64,000 nt of DNA from Gordonia sp. PP30 (lineage in GTDB: Bacteria; Actinomycetota; Actinomycetes; Mycobacteriales; Mycobacteriaceae). Below, piece by piece: positions 39,601 through 48,285 of the stretch (position 1 is its first letter; the number at the start of each line of letters is the position of its first letter). The notes under the pieces were generated by a model. It was not told the origin of the DNA and did not search any database. It saw only the letters and a program-made list of their open reading frames with translations. The position numbers were made by a program, and so were the translations under genes. Location: assembly GCF_023100845.1 (NCBI RefSeq), contig NZ_CP095864.1, positions 1,116,001 through 1,180,000 of the forward strand, written 5' to 3'.

Positions 39601-41846
39601 GTGGCGGCCGCCGGGGTGGCCGGGGTCAGTTCGACGGGCTCGGAGGTCTCCTCGCTCAGGCCGCGGTTACGGACCGCGCTGCCCTCGACGTCGAAGTTGA
39701 GCACCAGCTTGTCGAGCCAGCGGGGCAGACCCCACGCCTTCTCACCGAGCAGCGAGATCACCGCGGGCACCACCGTCATCCGGATGATGAAGGCGTCGAA
39801 GAAGACCGCGACGGCCATCGCGAAGCCGAGCATCTTGTTGGTGGTCTCCGGCGACAGCATGAACGCGGCGAAGACGCTGATCATGATGATCGCCGCCGAG
39901 GTCACCACGCGGGCGCCGTGCCGGTACCCGGCGATGATCGCGTCCTTGGGCGACATACCGTGCAAGAACTCCTCGCGCATCCGCGTCACCAGGAACACCT
40001 GGTAGTCCATCGCCAGGCCGAAGACCACACCCACCAGGAAGATCGGCAGGAACGACAGCAGCGGCTTGGTGTGATCGATCAGGCCGAGGGCGCCGTCGGT
40101 GAACACCAGGGTGGTGATGCCGAACGTGGCCAGCACGGAGAAGACGAAGCCGAGCGTGCCGATCAGCGGCACCCAGATCGACCGGAACACCGCGATCATG
40201 ATGAGGAACGCCAGGCCCACGACCACCGCGATGTACGGGATCAGTGCCTTGTCGAGCTTGGCCGACAGATCGGACATGATCGCGGTCTGGCCGCCGACGT
40301 GGATCTCCGCGTGCTGTTCGCGCAGCTGGGGGCTGAGCGCGCGGACCGATTCCATCAGGTCGTGGGTCTGTGGCGCGCTCGGCTTGCTGTTCGGGGTCAC
40401 CACGATGAGGGCGGTGTCCGCACCGGCGTTCGTATTCTGCTTGTCGGTGCCGTTGCCCATCCAGGCCAGCGACTCGGGCTGGTACACGTCCTTCATGGTC
40501 TTGATCCGGGCGACCGCGGCATCGGCGGCCGGAGCCAGGTCCGCGGCGTCGTTGGCGTGGACGACCACGTAGAGCTCGCCGTTGATGCCCTCGCCGAAGC
40601 CCTTGGCGACCAGGGATTGCGCGGCGGCCTCCTCATCGGAGTTCATGTCCATGCCGAGCTGCATGCCCTTGACGGGGATGGCGGCGGCGATCAGGATCGC
40701 CAGGCCGACGACGATGAACGGGATCGGCTTGGCGACGACGGCGCGGCCGAACTTCACCCCGAGGGTATCGGCGGTGTCGGACTCCTCGGCGTGCTTGATC
40801 CACGGGATCTTCGGCAGGAAGGCGAAGCGTCCGACGGCGCCGAGCAGCGCCGGGATCAGGGTGAGGGCGGCGATCACCGCGACCAGGACGGCCAGACCGG
40901 CGCCCAGGCCCATCTGGGTGATCAGCGGAATGCCGATCACCATCAGCGCGACCACCGCGATGATGACGGTGAGGCCGGCGAAGACCACGGCGGTGCCCGC
41001 CGTGCCGACGGCCCGTCCCGCGGCGTCGGCGGGTGAGCCGCCGCGTTTGAGCTCGGTGCGGTACCGGGTCACGATGAACAGGGCGTAGTCGATCGACACG
41101 GCGATACCGAGCATCATGACGATGCCGGTCGCGGTCTGGTTGACGCTCATGAACGTCGCGCTGACCATGAGCAGCATCATCGTCAGGCCGACGCCCACGA
41201 TGCCGGTGATGAGCGGTATGAAGGCCGCGATCAGAGCGCCGAACGCCACGATCATGACGACGAAGGCCACGGCGAAGCCGAGAACCTCGGCCATGCTCTG
41301 TTCCTGCGCCTGCATCAGACTGCCGGTCGCCTCCACCTGGAGGCCGCCGGTGCGGTTGTCCTCCAGGATCTTGACCAGTTTCTCCTTGTCGGCGGCCTTG
41401 ACGTCCATGAGGTCGACGTCCTGGCTGACCGTGATCAGGCCGATCTTGCCGTCCTTGGACAGCACCTTCTCGGCGATCGCCGGATCGGCCTTGGCCGCGG
41501 TCACCGGGTCGGTGATGGTCTGCGGATCGGTCACGCTGGGCAGCTTCGCGAGTTCACCGGTGAGCTTGTTGATCTGCCCGGTGTGGGCGGCCAGGCCGTT
41601 CTCCGCGCCGACGACGACGATGGTGCGCGACTTGGTCTGCTGCTGCGAGAGCGCCGGGAAGTTCTTCTGCAACTGCTCCATCGCGACGCCGCCGTCGGTG
41701 CCGGGCAGCTCGAAGTCCTTGGCGAACTTGGGATGCAGAGTGAGGACGAGAGTGCTCAAGATCGCCGCGACCGCGACCCACGCGGCGAGTACCCACCACT
41801 TGTGACGGAAGGAGAACCGGCCGAGCCGGAAGAGAACTGAAGACAT
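39597..41846 (-). CDS. MMPL-family membrane transporter 1
   Basis: A 749-residue RND-superfamily exporter. One membrane span near 20-40 (WWVLAAWVAVAAILSTLVL) is followed by an extracytoplasmic domain, five spans (about 185-345) with the proton-relay segment SIDYALFIVTRYRTE, a second outer domain (about 385-540), and the last spans with GLAMDYQVFLVTRMREE. In mycolate bacteria such proteins export lipids or drugs. ATG 41846 is chosen: the frame runs 84 codons further but through the operator and the end of trpF. It is co-transcribed with its TetR. The substrate is unknown. Confidence 0.93.
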   Translation of the reverse strand: MSSVLFRLGRFSFRHKWWVLAAWVAVAAILSTLVLTLHPKFAKDFELPGTDGGVAMEQLQKNFPALSQQQTKSRTIVVVGAENGLAAHTGQINKLTGELAKLPSVTDPQTITDPVTAAKADPAIAEKVLSKDGKIGLITVSQDVDLMDVKAADKEKLVKILEDNRTGGLQVEATGSLMQAQEQSMAEVLGFAVAFVVMIVAFGALIAAFIPLITGIVGVGLTMMLLMVSATFMSVNQTATGIVMMLGIAVSIDYALFIVTRYRTELKRGGSPADAAGRAVGTAGTAVVFAGLTVIIAVVALMVIGIPLITQMGLGAGLAVLVAVIAALTLIPALLGAVGRFAFLPKIPWIKHAEESDTADTLGVKFGRAVVAKPIPFIVVGLAILIAAAIPVKGMQLGMDMNSDEEAAAQSLVAKGFGEGINGELYVVVHANDAADLAPAADAAVARIKTMKDVYQPESLAWMGNGTDKQNTNAGADTALIVVTPNSKPSAPQTHDLMESVRALSPQLREQHAEIHVGGQTAIMSDLSAKLDKALIPYIAVVVGLAFLIMIAVFRSIWVPLIGTLGFVFSVLATFGITTLVFTDGALGLIDHTKPLLSFLPIFLVGVVFGLAMDYQVFLVTRMREEFLHGMSPKDAIIAGYRHGARVVTSAAIIMISVFAAFMLSPETTNKMLGFAMAVAVFFDAFIIRMTVVPAVISLLGEKAWGLPRWLDKLVLNFDVEGSAVRNRGLSEETSEPVELTPATPAAAT

Positions 41847-41852
41847 GCCAAC

Positions 41853-41873
41853 AAGTGTTACTGAGTAACACTT
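41853..41873. promoter_or_regulatory. Perfect palindromic TetR operator for MMPL transporter 1
   Basis: AAGTGTTAC, then TGA, then GTAACACTT: nine-base arms without mismatch, seven bases before the transporter ATG. TetR operators of this size and symmetry next to a TetR-controlled exporter are standard. It would block both initiation and early elongation. Confidence 0.8.
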
Positions 41874-41890
41874 CCGTCGGCAACGTGATT

Positions 41891-42499
41891 TCAGCGTGAA
41901 GCCGCGCACACCTCGGCGAGGAAGTGGCGGATCAGATCGTGGTCCTTGCGTCCGGGCGACGACTCGACGCCGGAGGAGACGTCGACGCCCCACGGCCGCG
42001 CCTGCGCGATCGCGGCGGCGACGTTGTCCGGGCGCAGCCCACCGGCCAGAATCCACCGTCCGTCGGGGCCGTTCTCGGCGAGCACACTCAGGTCCCACTG
42101 TTCACCGGACCCGGGGCGCGGGGCGTCGAGCAGCAGCGTCTCCTCGCCGTACGCGCCGACGTGCAGGTCGGGGTCGTGGGCGAGGGAGGTGGCGCGCCAG
42201 ACGCGGCCGAAGTGCGCGGTGGCGGCGGCGAAGTCGTCGCGCGTATAGGTGCCGTGCAGCTGGAGGACGCTCACGCCGAGGTCGGTGGCGAGCTCGGCGG
42301 CGTCGGTCGCAGGCATGTCGTTCACGACCAGGACGGTGTCGACCCGGTCGTCGGCGGCGGCCACGATCCGTCGTGCCAGCTCCGGCGCGATGGCCCGGGG
42401 GCTGGTGCGGTTGATCACCACGCCGATCGCGTCGGCGCCCGCGGCGACGGCCACGTCGACGTCGTCGATCGCGGTCAGGCCGCATACCTTGGCGTACAT
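41891..42499 (-). CDS. trpF: Phosphoribosylanthranilate isomerase
   Basis: A 202-residue TIM-barrel enzyme of tryptophan synthesis. KVCGLT at 4-9 holds the catalytic Cys, VLQLHG is the beta-5 strand, LLLDAPRPGSGEQWD supplies the phosphate loop, LAGGLRPDNV and GVDVSSGVESSPGRKD carry the catalytic Asp and phosphate grip. The start is ATG 42499; GTG 42508 is a possible alternative. It stands apart from other trp genes, downstream of a YibE/F and a PTS gene. In mycobacteria and streptomycetes PriA does this job and no trpF exists, so a separate trpF is worth noting. Confidence 0.9.
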   Translation of the reverse strand: MYAKVCGLTAIDDVDVAVAAGADAIGVVINRTSPRAIAPELARRIVAAADDRVDTVLVVNDMPATDAAELATDLGVSVLQLHGTYTRDDFAAATAHFGRVWRATSLAHDPDLHVGAYGEETLLLDAPRPGSGEQWDLSVLAENGPDGRWILAGGLRPDNVAAAIAQARPWGVDVSSGVESSPGRKDHDLIRHFLAEVCAASR

Positions 42500-42509
42500 G
42501 CCGCCCACT

Positions 42510-43904
42510 TTACGGCCGCGCGACGCCGGATTCCGGCGACGGCGGTGCGATCAGGGCGGCGGCGATCGCGGTGGTGAACGGCACCGACAGGGCCAGCGCG
42601 ATACCGCCGACAAAGGTGCGGGCCAGCTCGATCGCCACCTCTTCGCCGGTCAGGAGCGACGAGAACGGCTGTCCGGCCACCGAGAACAGGAGCAGCAGCG
42701 GCAGCGCACTGCCCGCGTACGCGAAGACGAGGGTGTAGACGGTGCTGGCGATGTGGTCGCGGCCGACGCGCATGGCGCCGCGGAACGCGCCCAGCCGGGA
42801 CTGGCCCGCCGCGGCGGCCAGCTCGAAAGTGGTCGACGCCTGGGTGATCGTGACGTCGTTCAGCACGCCGAGCGTACCGATCACGAAGCCGGCCAGGAGC
42901 AGCCCGGACAGCGAGAGGGAGCCCTGATACAGCTGCAGGGTCCGGGTGGACTCGCCGGACAAGCCGGTCAGGGACAGTGAGGTGACGGCCGCCTGGCTGA
43001 GCCCGGCCGCCAGGATGAGCGAGACCACGGTGCCCAACAGCGCGGAGCTGGTCCGCATGTTGACCCCGTGCGCCAGATAGAGGACGGGGAACAGGATGGC
43101 GGCCGACGAGACGAGCGCCACGCCCACCACCGAGTGCCCGTCGAGGATCGACGGCAGCGTGAAGTAGCCGAGCACGCCGAACGCGAAGACCAGTCCGATC
43201 ACCGCCCGCAGTCCGCGCCAGGTCGCGACGGCCACCACCGCCACCACGAAGGCGAGTGCCCACCAGATCAGCGGAGTGCCGCGCTGATAGTCGTAGAAGG
43301 CGTAGCGGAGCGTGCCCGACGGATCGGTGATGACGGAGAGCCGCAGATGGTCGTCGAGGTGCAGGTCGGGCTGTCCGGCCATCGGCGCGTTCGGGTCCAG
43401 TCCCTTGGTGGAGGGCTGGCCGGGGACGTCGTCGGTCTGGGTGCGGTTGGTGGCGATGGACAGCACCACGTACTGCCCCTGCTGCGCCCCCGAGGTGAGC
43501 CGGGTGACCGAAGCGATGCAGGGCCCGCCGGTCGCCGCGATCGCCGGATACGCGGTGGTCGCGGTGCCCGGGGTCAGCGTTCCGCAGTCGGCGCGCGACT
43601 GTGAGATCACCGTGGCGTCGACCGTCCGGATCGGCCCGCCGTCGGCCGCCTGGAACGGGATCGGCAGGGGTCGTTCGGCGTGGCTCGGCCAGAGCAGGAT
43701 CGCGCCGATCACCGTTGCCAGCGCGGCCAGGACCAGCAGACCGACGACGGCCGGCCGGGAGTAGCGGGCGAGGTTCTCCACCGGTCCCGTCGCGTGGACG
43801 TGTCCGGCGTGCGTGTGGCCACCCGGCGCCGGTCCCGGCGATGCGCCGGGCGGCGGGCCGCTCGCGGCCGGTGAGTCCGCGGGCTCGGGGAGACGGTGGC
43901 TCAC
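42510..43904 (-). CDS. YibE/F-family membrane protein
   Basis: A 464-residue membrane protein. A Pro/Gly-rich cytoplasmic N-terminus with a His cluster (GGHTHAGHVHA) precedes span 1 (about 52-72). An extracytoplasmic beta-rich domain follows (about 75-210, one Cys pair CGTL and GGPCIAS), then seven spans including VTITQASTTFELA and GRDHIASTVYTLVFAYAG, which are YibE/F hallmarks. The family's role is not established; a transporter has been suggested. It starts with GTG. It lies 18 bp after the PTS gene and 10 bp before trpF in the same direction, so may be part of one transcript. Confidence 0.85.
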   Translation of the reverse strand: MSHRLPEPADSPAASGPPPGASPGPAPGGHTHAGHVHATGPVENLARYSRPAVVGLLVLAALATVIGAILLWPSHAERPLPIPFQAADGGPIRTVDATVISQSRADCGTLTPGTATTAYPAIAATGGPCIASVTRLTSGAQQGQYVVLSIATNRTQTDDVPGQPSTKGLDPNAPMAGQPDLHLDDHLRLSVITDPSGTLRYAFYDYQRGTPLIWWALAFVVAVVAVATWRGLRAVIGLVFAFGVLGYFTLPSILDGHSVVGVALVSSAAILFPVLYLAHGVNMRTSSALLGTVVSLILAAGLSQAAVTSLSLTGLSGESTRTLQLYQGSLSLSGLLLAGFVIGTLGVLNDVTITQASTTFELAAAAGQSRLGAFRGAMRVGRDHIASTVYTLVFAYAGSALPLLLLFSVAGQPFSSLLTGEEVAIELARTFVGGIALALSVPFTTAIAAALIAPPSPESGVARP

Positions 43905-43922
43905 ACGCTCGACGGTAGCCGA

Positions 43923-45956
43923 TCAGCCGAACGTGACGGTCGCCTGCTTGTCGTTCATCACCACGACCGGGGTGATCGGGGAGAAGCCGGCCTCGCGGAT
44001 CTTGTCCAGGTCCACCTCGAGCAACGGCTGCCCGGCGCTCACGGTGTCGCCGGCCTTGACGAGCGGCGAGAAGCCGTCGCCCTTCATCTTGACGGTGTCC
44101 AGGCCGACGTGGATCAGGATCTCGGTGCCGTCGGCCAGCCTCAGCCCGAGCGCGTGACCGGTCGGGAACACGGTCACCACGGTGGCGTCGGCGGGGGCGA
44201 CGACGAGACCGGCGGCCGGGTCGACGGCCAGGCCGGGGCCCATCATGCCGCTGGCGAAGACCTTGTCGGGGACCGCGTCGAGCGCGAGGACTTCGCCCGG
44301 GATCGGCTGCTGCAGGATGACGGTCTTGCCGGTGGCGGGCTCGTCGGCGTCGTCCTCGGGCGTGTCGTTCTCGGGGGCCGGCCTGTCGATCACCGCGGTG
44401 GTCACCGGTGCGGCGGCGCGGCCCGCGATGAGGTCTTCCATCGCGTCCTTCACGAACTGGACGCGCGTCCCGTAGATCACCTGGATCGAGTGCCCGCCGG
44501 GCTTCATGGTGCCGGCGGCGCCCGCCTTCTTGAGCGCGGCCTCGTCGACCACCGAGGTGTCGGCCAGTTCCATGCGAAGCCGGGTGGCGCAGTTGTCGAG
44601 GCTGGTGATGTTCGCGGCGCCGCCCAGGGCGTCGATGAAGCGGGCGGCGGTGCCGAGGAACGGGCTGTCGCCGCCGTTGTCGAGTTCTTCCTCGACGAAG
44701 TCGGCGTCGTCCTCGCGGCCCGGCGTCTTGAGGTTGAACTTCAGGATCACCCAGCGGAACACCACGAAGTAGATGACGAACCAGCAGACGCCCATCACCA
44801 GGATGATCCACGGGTTCTCGGCCAGCGGGTTGGTCCAGTTCAGCACCAGGTCGACGAAGCCGCCGGAGAAGCCGAAGCCCATGCGGACCGGCAGCAGCTG
44901 GCTGATCGCCATCGAGATGCCCATGAACAGCGCGTGCAGCACGTACAGGAAGGGCGCCAGGAACATGAACGAGAACTCGAGCGGCTCGGTGACGCCGACG
45001 AAGAACGACGCGACCGCGCCGGACAGCAGGATGCCGTAGGCCACCTTCTTCTGGGTGGGCTTGGCCGTGGTGTACATGGCCAGGGCGGCGCCGGGCAGGC
45101 CGAACATCATGATCGGGAAGAAGCCGGTCATGTACTGGCCGGTGACGCCGAAGACGCCCGGGCCGTCGCTGCCCTGGAGGAAGTTGCCGAGGTCGTTGAT
45201 GCCGGCGACGTCGAACCAGAACACCGAGTTCAGCGCGTGGTGCAGGCCGAACGGGATCAGCAGGCGGTTGAAGAAGCCGTACAGGCCGGTGCCGAGGGCG
45301 CCGAGGTCGACGATCCACTCGCCGAAGTTGACCAGGCCGGTGTAGATCAGCGGCCAGAGGAACAGCAGGAACAGGGCGACGATCAGGGAGACGCCCGCGG
45401 TCACGATCGCGACGCTGCGGCGACCGGAGAAGAACGACAGCGCGTCGGGCAGCTGGACGTCCTTGAAGCGGTTGTAGCAGAGCGCGCCGATGATGCCGCA
45501 CAGGATGCCGATGAATGCGTTCTGGAACGCGCCGGGCGCGAACGCGGCGTTGACGTCCGGTGATTGCAGAACGAAGTGCCCGTTCTGTTCGGCGATCTGC
45601 TGGCCGGCCGTGACGGCCGTCCCGTCGGCGACCGGCGTCGAGGTGAAGCCCTTGCCCAGGAGGTTCATCACCGAGCTCGGCGCGAGCAGACTGGTGATCA
45701 CCAGCCAGGACACCAGGCCGGCCAGGGCCGACGTGCCGTCGGACTTCTCGGCCATACCGATCGCGACACCGACGGCGAAGAGCAGGGCGAGGTTGCCGAC
45801 GACGGCGAGACCGGCGGTGGTGAGGAAGGCCTCGACCACGTTCGGGCCGGCCGCGCCCTTGATCCAGTTGCCGATACCGACCAGGATCGCGGCGACCGGC
45901 AGCACAGCCACCGGCAGCATGATTGATTTGCCGAGGTTCTGAAGGAACTTCATCAT
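43923..45956 (-). CDS. nagE: PTS permease EIICBA, N-acetylglucosamine/glucose class
   Basis: A 677-residue fused sugar permease. EIIC (about 1-400; KSIMLPVAVLPVAAILVGIG, FNRLLIPFGLHHALNSVFWF, GVTEPLEFSFMF) forms the channel. EIIB (about 425-505) has the phospho-Cys in LDNCATRLRM at about 454, and EIIA (about 535-670) has the phospho-His in ILIHVGLDTVKMKG. It takes phosphate from HPr and imports the sugar as its 6-phosphate. The NSVFWF sequence in the loop after LHH is closer to NagE than to PtsG, so GlcNAc is favoured but glucose is not excluded. No sugar regulator is adjacent. Confidence 0.88.
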   Translation of the reverse strand: MMKFLQNLGKSIMLPVAVLPVAAILVGIGNWIKGAAGPNVVEAFLTTAGLAVVGNLALLFAVGVAIGMAEKSDGTSALAGLVSWLVITSLLAPSSVMNLLGKGFTSTPVADGTAVTAGQQIAEQNGHFVLQSPDVNAAFAPGAFQNAFIGILCGIIGALCYNRFKDVQLPDALSFFSGRRSVAIVTAGVSLIVALFLLFLWPLIYTGLVNFGEWIVDLGALGTGLYGFFNRLLIPFGLHHALNSVFWFDVAGINDLGNFLQGSDGPGVFGVTGQYMTGFFPIMMFGLPGAALAMYTTAKPTQKKVAYGILLSGAVASFFVGVTEPLEFSFMFLAPFLYVLHALFMGISMAISQLLPVRMGFGFSGGFVDLVLNWTNPLAENPWIILVMGVCWFVIYFVVFRWVILKFNLKTPGREDDADFVEEELDNGGDSPFLGTAARFIDALGGAANITSLDNCATRLRMELADTSVVDEAALKKAGAAGTMKPGGHSIQVIYGTRVQFVKDAMEDLIAGRAAAPVTTAVIDRPAPENDTPEDDADEPATGKTVILQQPIPGEVLALDAVPDKVFASGMMGPGLAVDPAAGLVVAPADATVVTVFPTGHALGLRLADGTEILIHVGLDTVKMKGDGFSPLVKAGDTVSAGQPLLEVDLDKIREAGFSPITPVVVMNDKQATVTFG

Positions 45957-46022
45957 TTGTCGGGTGACCGCCTGCTCTGGGTGGACATATGCGACGCACG
46001 CGCTATCTGGTGCGGGTGCCCG

Positions 46023-46041
46023 CTGAGGCCCGATTCCTCAG
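46023..46041. terminator. Short hairpin at end of HAD gene
   Basis: CTGAGG-cccgatt-CCTCAG lies at the HAD stop codon, between the HAD gene and the PTS gene upstream region. Six-base arms only, so it is a weak terminator candidate. Nothing else was seen in the 81-bp gap 45957-46037. Confidence 0.35.
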
Positions 46042-46694
46042 GTTGGTATCAGGATGAGTGCCCGGCCGTCCGGCCGCGCGGTGACCCGGACTCCGAGATA
46101 GTCGTCGATGTGCCGCTCGGCGGGCAGATCCGTCGCGTGCGGGCCGACCGCGACCACCGGCATTCCGGCGGCATGAGCGGCGGCGATGCCGGCGGGGGAG
46201 TCCTCGAAGACCAGGCAGTCGGCCGGGTCGACGTGCAACGCGGCCGCGGCGGCGAGGAAGCCTTCGGGGTCGGGCTTGCTGCGGGTCACCTTCTCCGCGG
46301 TGATCGAGAGCTCCGGCAGCGCCATCCCGGCCGCACCCATCCGGGCGGTGGCCAGCCCGGTGTCGGCCGAGGTGACCAGCGCGTGCCGGACGTCGTGCAG
46401 GGCGGCGAGGAATTCCGGGGCGCCGGGTATCGCGACCACCCCGTCGAGGTCGGTGGTCTCGACCTTCAGCAGGGCGTCGTTCTCGGCGACGTTGACCTCG
46501 CGCGGCCGGTCGGGAAGCAGTTCCGCCATGGTCTCGTGACCCTGCCGCCCGTGGCAGACGGCCAGTACGGCCGCCGGGTCCAGGCCGTGCTCGTGTGCCC
46601 AGGCGGTCCAGACACGTTCGACGACGGCGGTGGAGTCCACCAGGGTGCCGTCCATGTCGAGGAGGACCGCGCCGACGTCGAACGTGTCTGTCAT
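46038..46694 (-). CDS. HAD-superfamily phosphatase (beta-phosphoglucomutase-like)
   Basis: A 218-residue HAD hydrolase: motif I DMDGTLVDST (nucleophile and acid Asp), motif II VTSAD (Thr/Ser), motif III Lys in RSKPDPEGF, motif IV FEDSPAGIAAA. The alpha-helical cap at about 18-85 makes it a subclass I enzyme like the sugar phosphatases YfbT/YniC. It probably dephosphorylates a sugar phosphate; the adjacent PTS permease makes an imported hexose-phosphate a reasonable guess. The end is 10 bp from the next gene on the same strand. Confidence 0.9.
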   Translation of the reverse strand: MTDTFDVGAVLLDMDGTLVDSTAVVERVWTAWAHEHGLDPAAVLAVCHGRQGHETMAELLPDRPREVNVAENDALLKVETTDLDGVVAIPGAPEFLAALHDVRHALVTSADTGLATARMGAAGMALPELSITAEKVTRSKPDPEGFLAAAAALHVDPADCLVFEDSPAGIAAAHAAGMPVVAVGPHATDLPAERHIDDYLGVRVTARPDGRALILIPT

Positions 46695-46704
46695 GGTGCC
46701 GAGC

Positions 46705-48117
46705 CTACGGCGACGCGGTGCCGCCCGCGACGATGTTCACGGTGACCGGACCGGCGCCGTCGGCCTTGATCGAGACGGTCGGGCCGTCCGTCGGGCCGAC
46801 CACCGAACCGCCGTCGACGGTGATGGCCGGGTGCCCGCGGTAGTGCAGCGCGGGCACCGCGATGACCGTCGGCGCACTGATCGCGCGGTTCGGCCGATAG
46901 GTGTAGCGGAAGGCGCCGGTGTCCTCGTCGTACGACATCGACAGCGGGGCGCCCGCGGTGGCCTGCGGGTACGTGCGCACCAGGTGTTTGGCCACGTCGG
47001 CGCCGAATCGCTGACCGGAGCTCAGGTGCCAGTAGATCCAGCCGGCCATCCGCTCATCGGCGCGGGTGACGGTGTTGCCGATGACCGTCGGGTCGATGTC
47101 ACCGAACTCGGTGACCACCACCGGCCGACGGGTGCGGGCCTTGACCAGGTCGATGTTGCTCCAGGTGTGGTCGTGCTGGAGCGGGCACAGGCTGCGCAGC
47201 TGCTCGGGCAGGCCGAGGTAGATGCCCAGCTGCGACGGGATGCAGTAGTCGTGCGGGGAGATCACGACATTGGGCGAGGCGATCTTGCTCAGGCCCAGGT
47301 AGCTCGGCATCAGCTGGTTCCAGGTGACGTTCGGCTCCCACCAGACCGGGACCGCGGGATTGGCGGCCTGGATCCGGGTGGTCAGCTTGTTCATCACCGA
47401 CTGGTACTGCTGGTCGAACAGCGGGCAGCCGACCGGGAAACAGGTCAGTGCCGCGGTGCCGGGCCACGGCTCGTTGAACAGTTCGATGCCGGCGACGCCC
47501 GGCTTGCCCTTGACCGCGTCGGCGACGGCGGCGAGCGCGGTGCCGAGGTAGTCGATCAGGCCGTTCTTGTTGCTCCAGACCTCGTCCCAGCCCTGATTCA
47601 TGCTCGGCATCAGGTAGTAGAGCGGGAACCCGGGGTTGGGTTCCCAGCCGGCCGGGCGCGCGGTGAGGGACCAGGCCGGGAAGCCGTTGCCGCCCCAGAT
47701 CGACGACAGGCCGTCCTGGTGGTTGTCGATGAGGGTGTAGATCCCCTTCGCCGCGAGCAGGTCGACCACCGCGACGATGCGATCGATGAAGGCGTGGTCG
47801 ATCCGGCCGCGTTCGGGCATCAGACCGTCGAACGAGACGCCGAGGCGGACCACGTTGAGGCCCTGGTCGGCGAGGTACTGGGCGTCGTTCTCGGTGAGCG
47901 TGAAGCCGTCCTTCAGCTGGACGTACGGCGGTTCCTTGTCGACGTTGTTGACGCCGTGCAGGAGCACGGTGCGGCCCTGTGCGTCGACGATGGCACCGCC
48001 GCGCGCGGTGAGCTGGCTCAGCGGGGTAGCGGCCCGCGCGGGTGGCGCCGCGAGCAGAACGGGGAGGACGAGCAGGGCTGCCAGGACGAGGGCGAGCCGC
48101 CGGAGGACGGTGGTCAT
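46705..48117 (-). CDS. Secreted GH5 glycoside hydrolase (endoglycoceramidase-like)
   Basis: A 470-residue secreted enzyme with a clear signal peptide (MTTVLRRLALVLAALLVLP, cleavage near AARA). The GH5 barrel shows GVNNVDKEPPYVQL, NVVRLGVSFDGL, IDNHQDG and the acid/base Glu in ELFNEPWPG. The nucleophile is the Glu in VVTEFGD. A beta-rich C-terminal domain (about 385-470) resembles that of endoglycoceramidases, which cleave glycosphingolipids and steryl glucosides. In a mycolate bacterium a glycolipid of its own or of a host is conceivable. The start ATG 48117 fits the signal peptide. Confidence 0.9.
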   Translation of the reverse strand: MTTVLRRLALVLAALLVLPVLLAAPPARAATPLSQLTARGGAIVDAQGRTVLLHGVNNVDKEPPYVQLKDGFTLTENDAQYLADQGLNVVRLGVSFDGLMPERGRIDHAFIDRIVAVVDLLAAKGIYTLIDNHQDGLSSIWGGNGFPAWSLTARPAGWEPNPGFPLYYLMPSMNQGWDEVWSNKNGLIDYLGTALAAVADAVKGKPGVAGIELFNEPWPGTAALTCFPVGCPLFDQQYQSVMNKLTTRIQAANPAVPVWWEPNVTWNQLMPSYLGLSKIASPNVVISPHDYCIPSQLGIYLGLPEQLRSLCPLQHDHTWSNIDLVKARTRRPVVVTEFGDIDPTVIGNTVTRADERMAGWIYWHLSSGQRFGADVAKHLVRTYPQATAGAPLSMSYDEDTGAFRYTYRPNRAISAPTVIAVPALHYRGHPAITVDGGSVVGPTDGPTVSIKADGAGPVTVNIVAGGTASP

Positions 48118-48159
48118 GGTCGATCTTTCTCCAGTCGTGTCACCTGAATTGGGGACTAT

Positions 48160-48173
48160 GCGAGAAGTCTCGC
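48160..48173. promoter_or_regulatory. Palindrome in the GH5/M23 divergent gap
   Basis: GCGAGA-AG-TCTCGC, perfect six-base arms, lies 43 bases upstream of the GH5 start. The 168-bp gap (48118-48285) otherwise holds AT-richer sequence for two divergent promoters and a GTTACT pair spaced 12 bases apart. No regulator can be named. Confidence 0.35.
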
Positions 48174-48285
48174 GTTACTGAAGAGTCGGGTGTTACTTGT
48201 GTGGTCGAGTCGATGCGTCACGGTGACCGATTTGAGATGAGATGACGGAATCCTGGCAGATCGAGAATCGTAGAAGGGCGCGCCG

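Noticed and set aside
42475..45999. A 1174-codon open frame on the minus strand
   Set aside because: It is an out-of-frame shadow of the PTS and YibE/F genes, with the Arg/Gly/Pro-rich composition typical of high-GC alternate frames and no domain.
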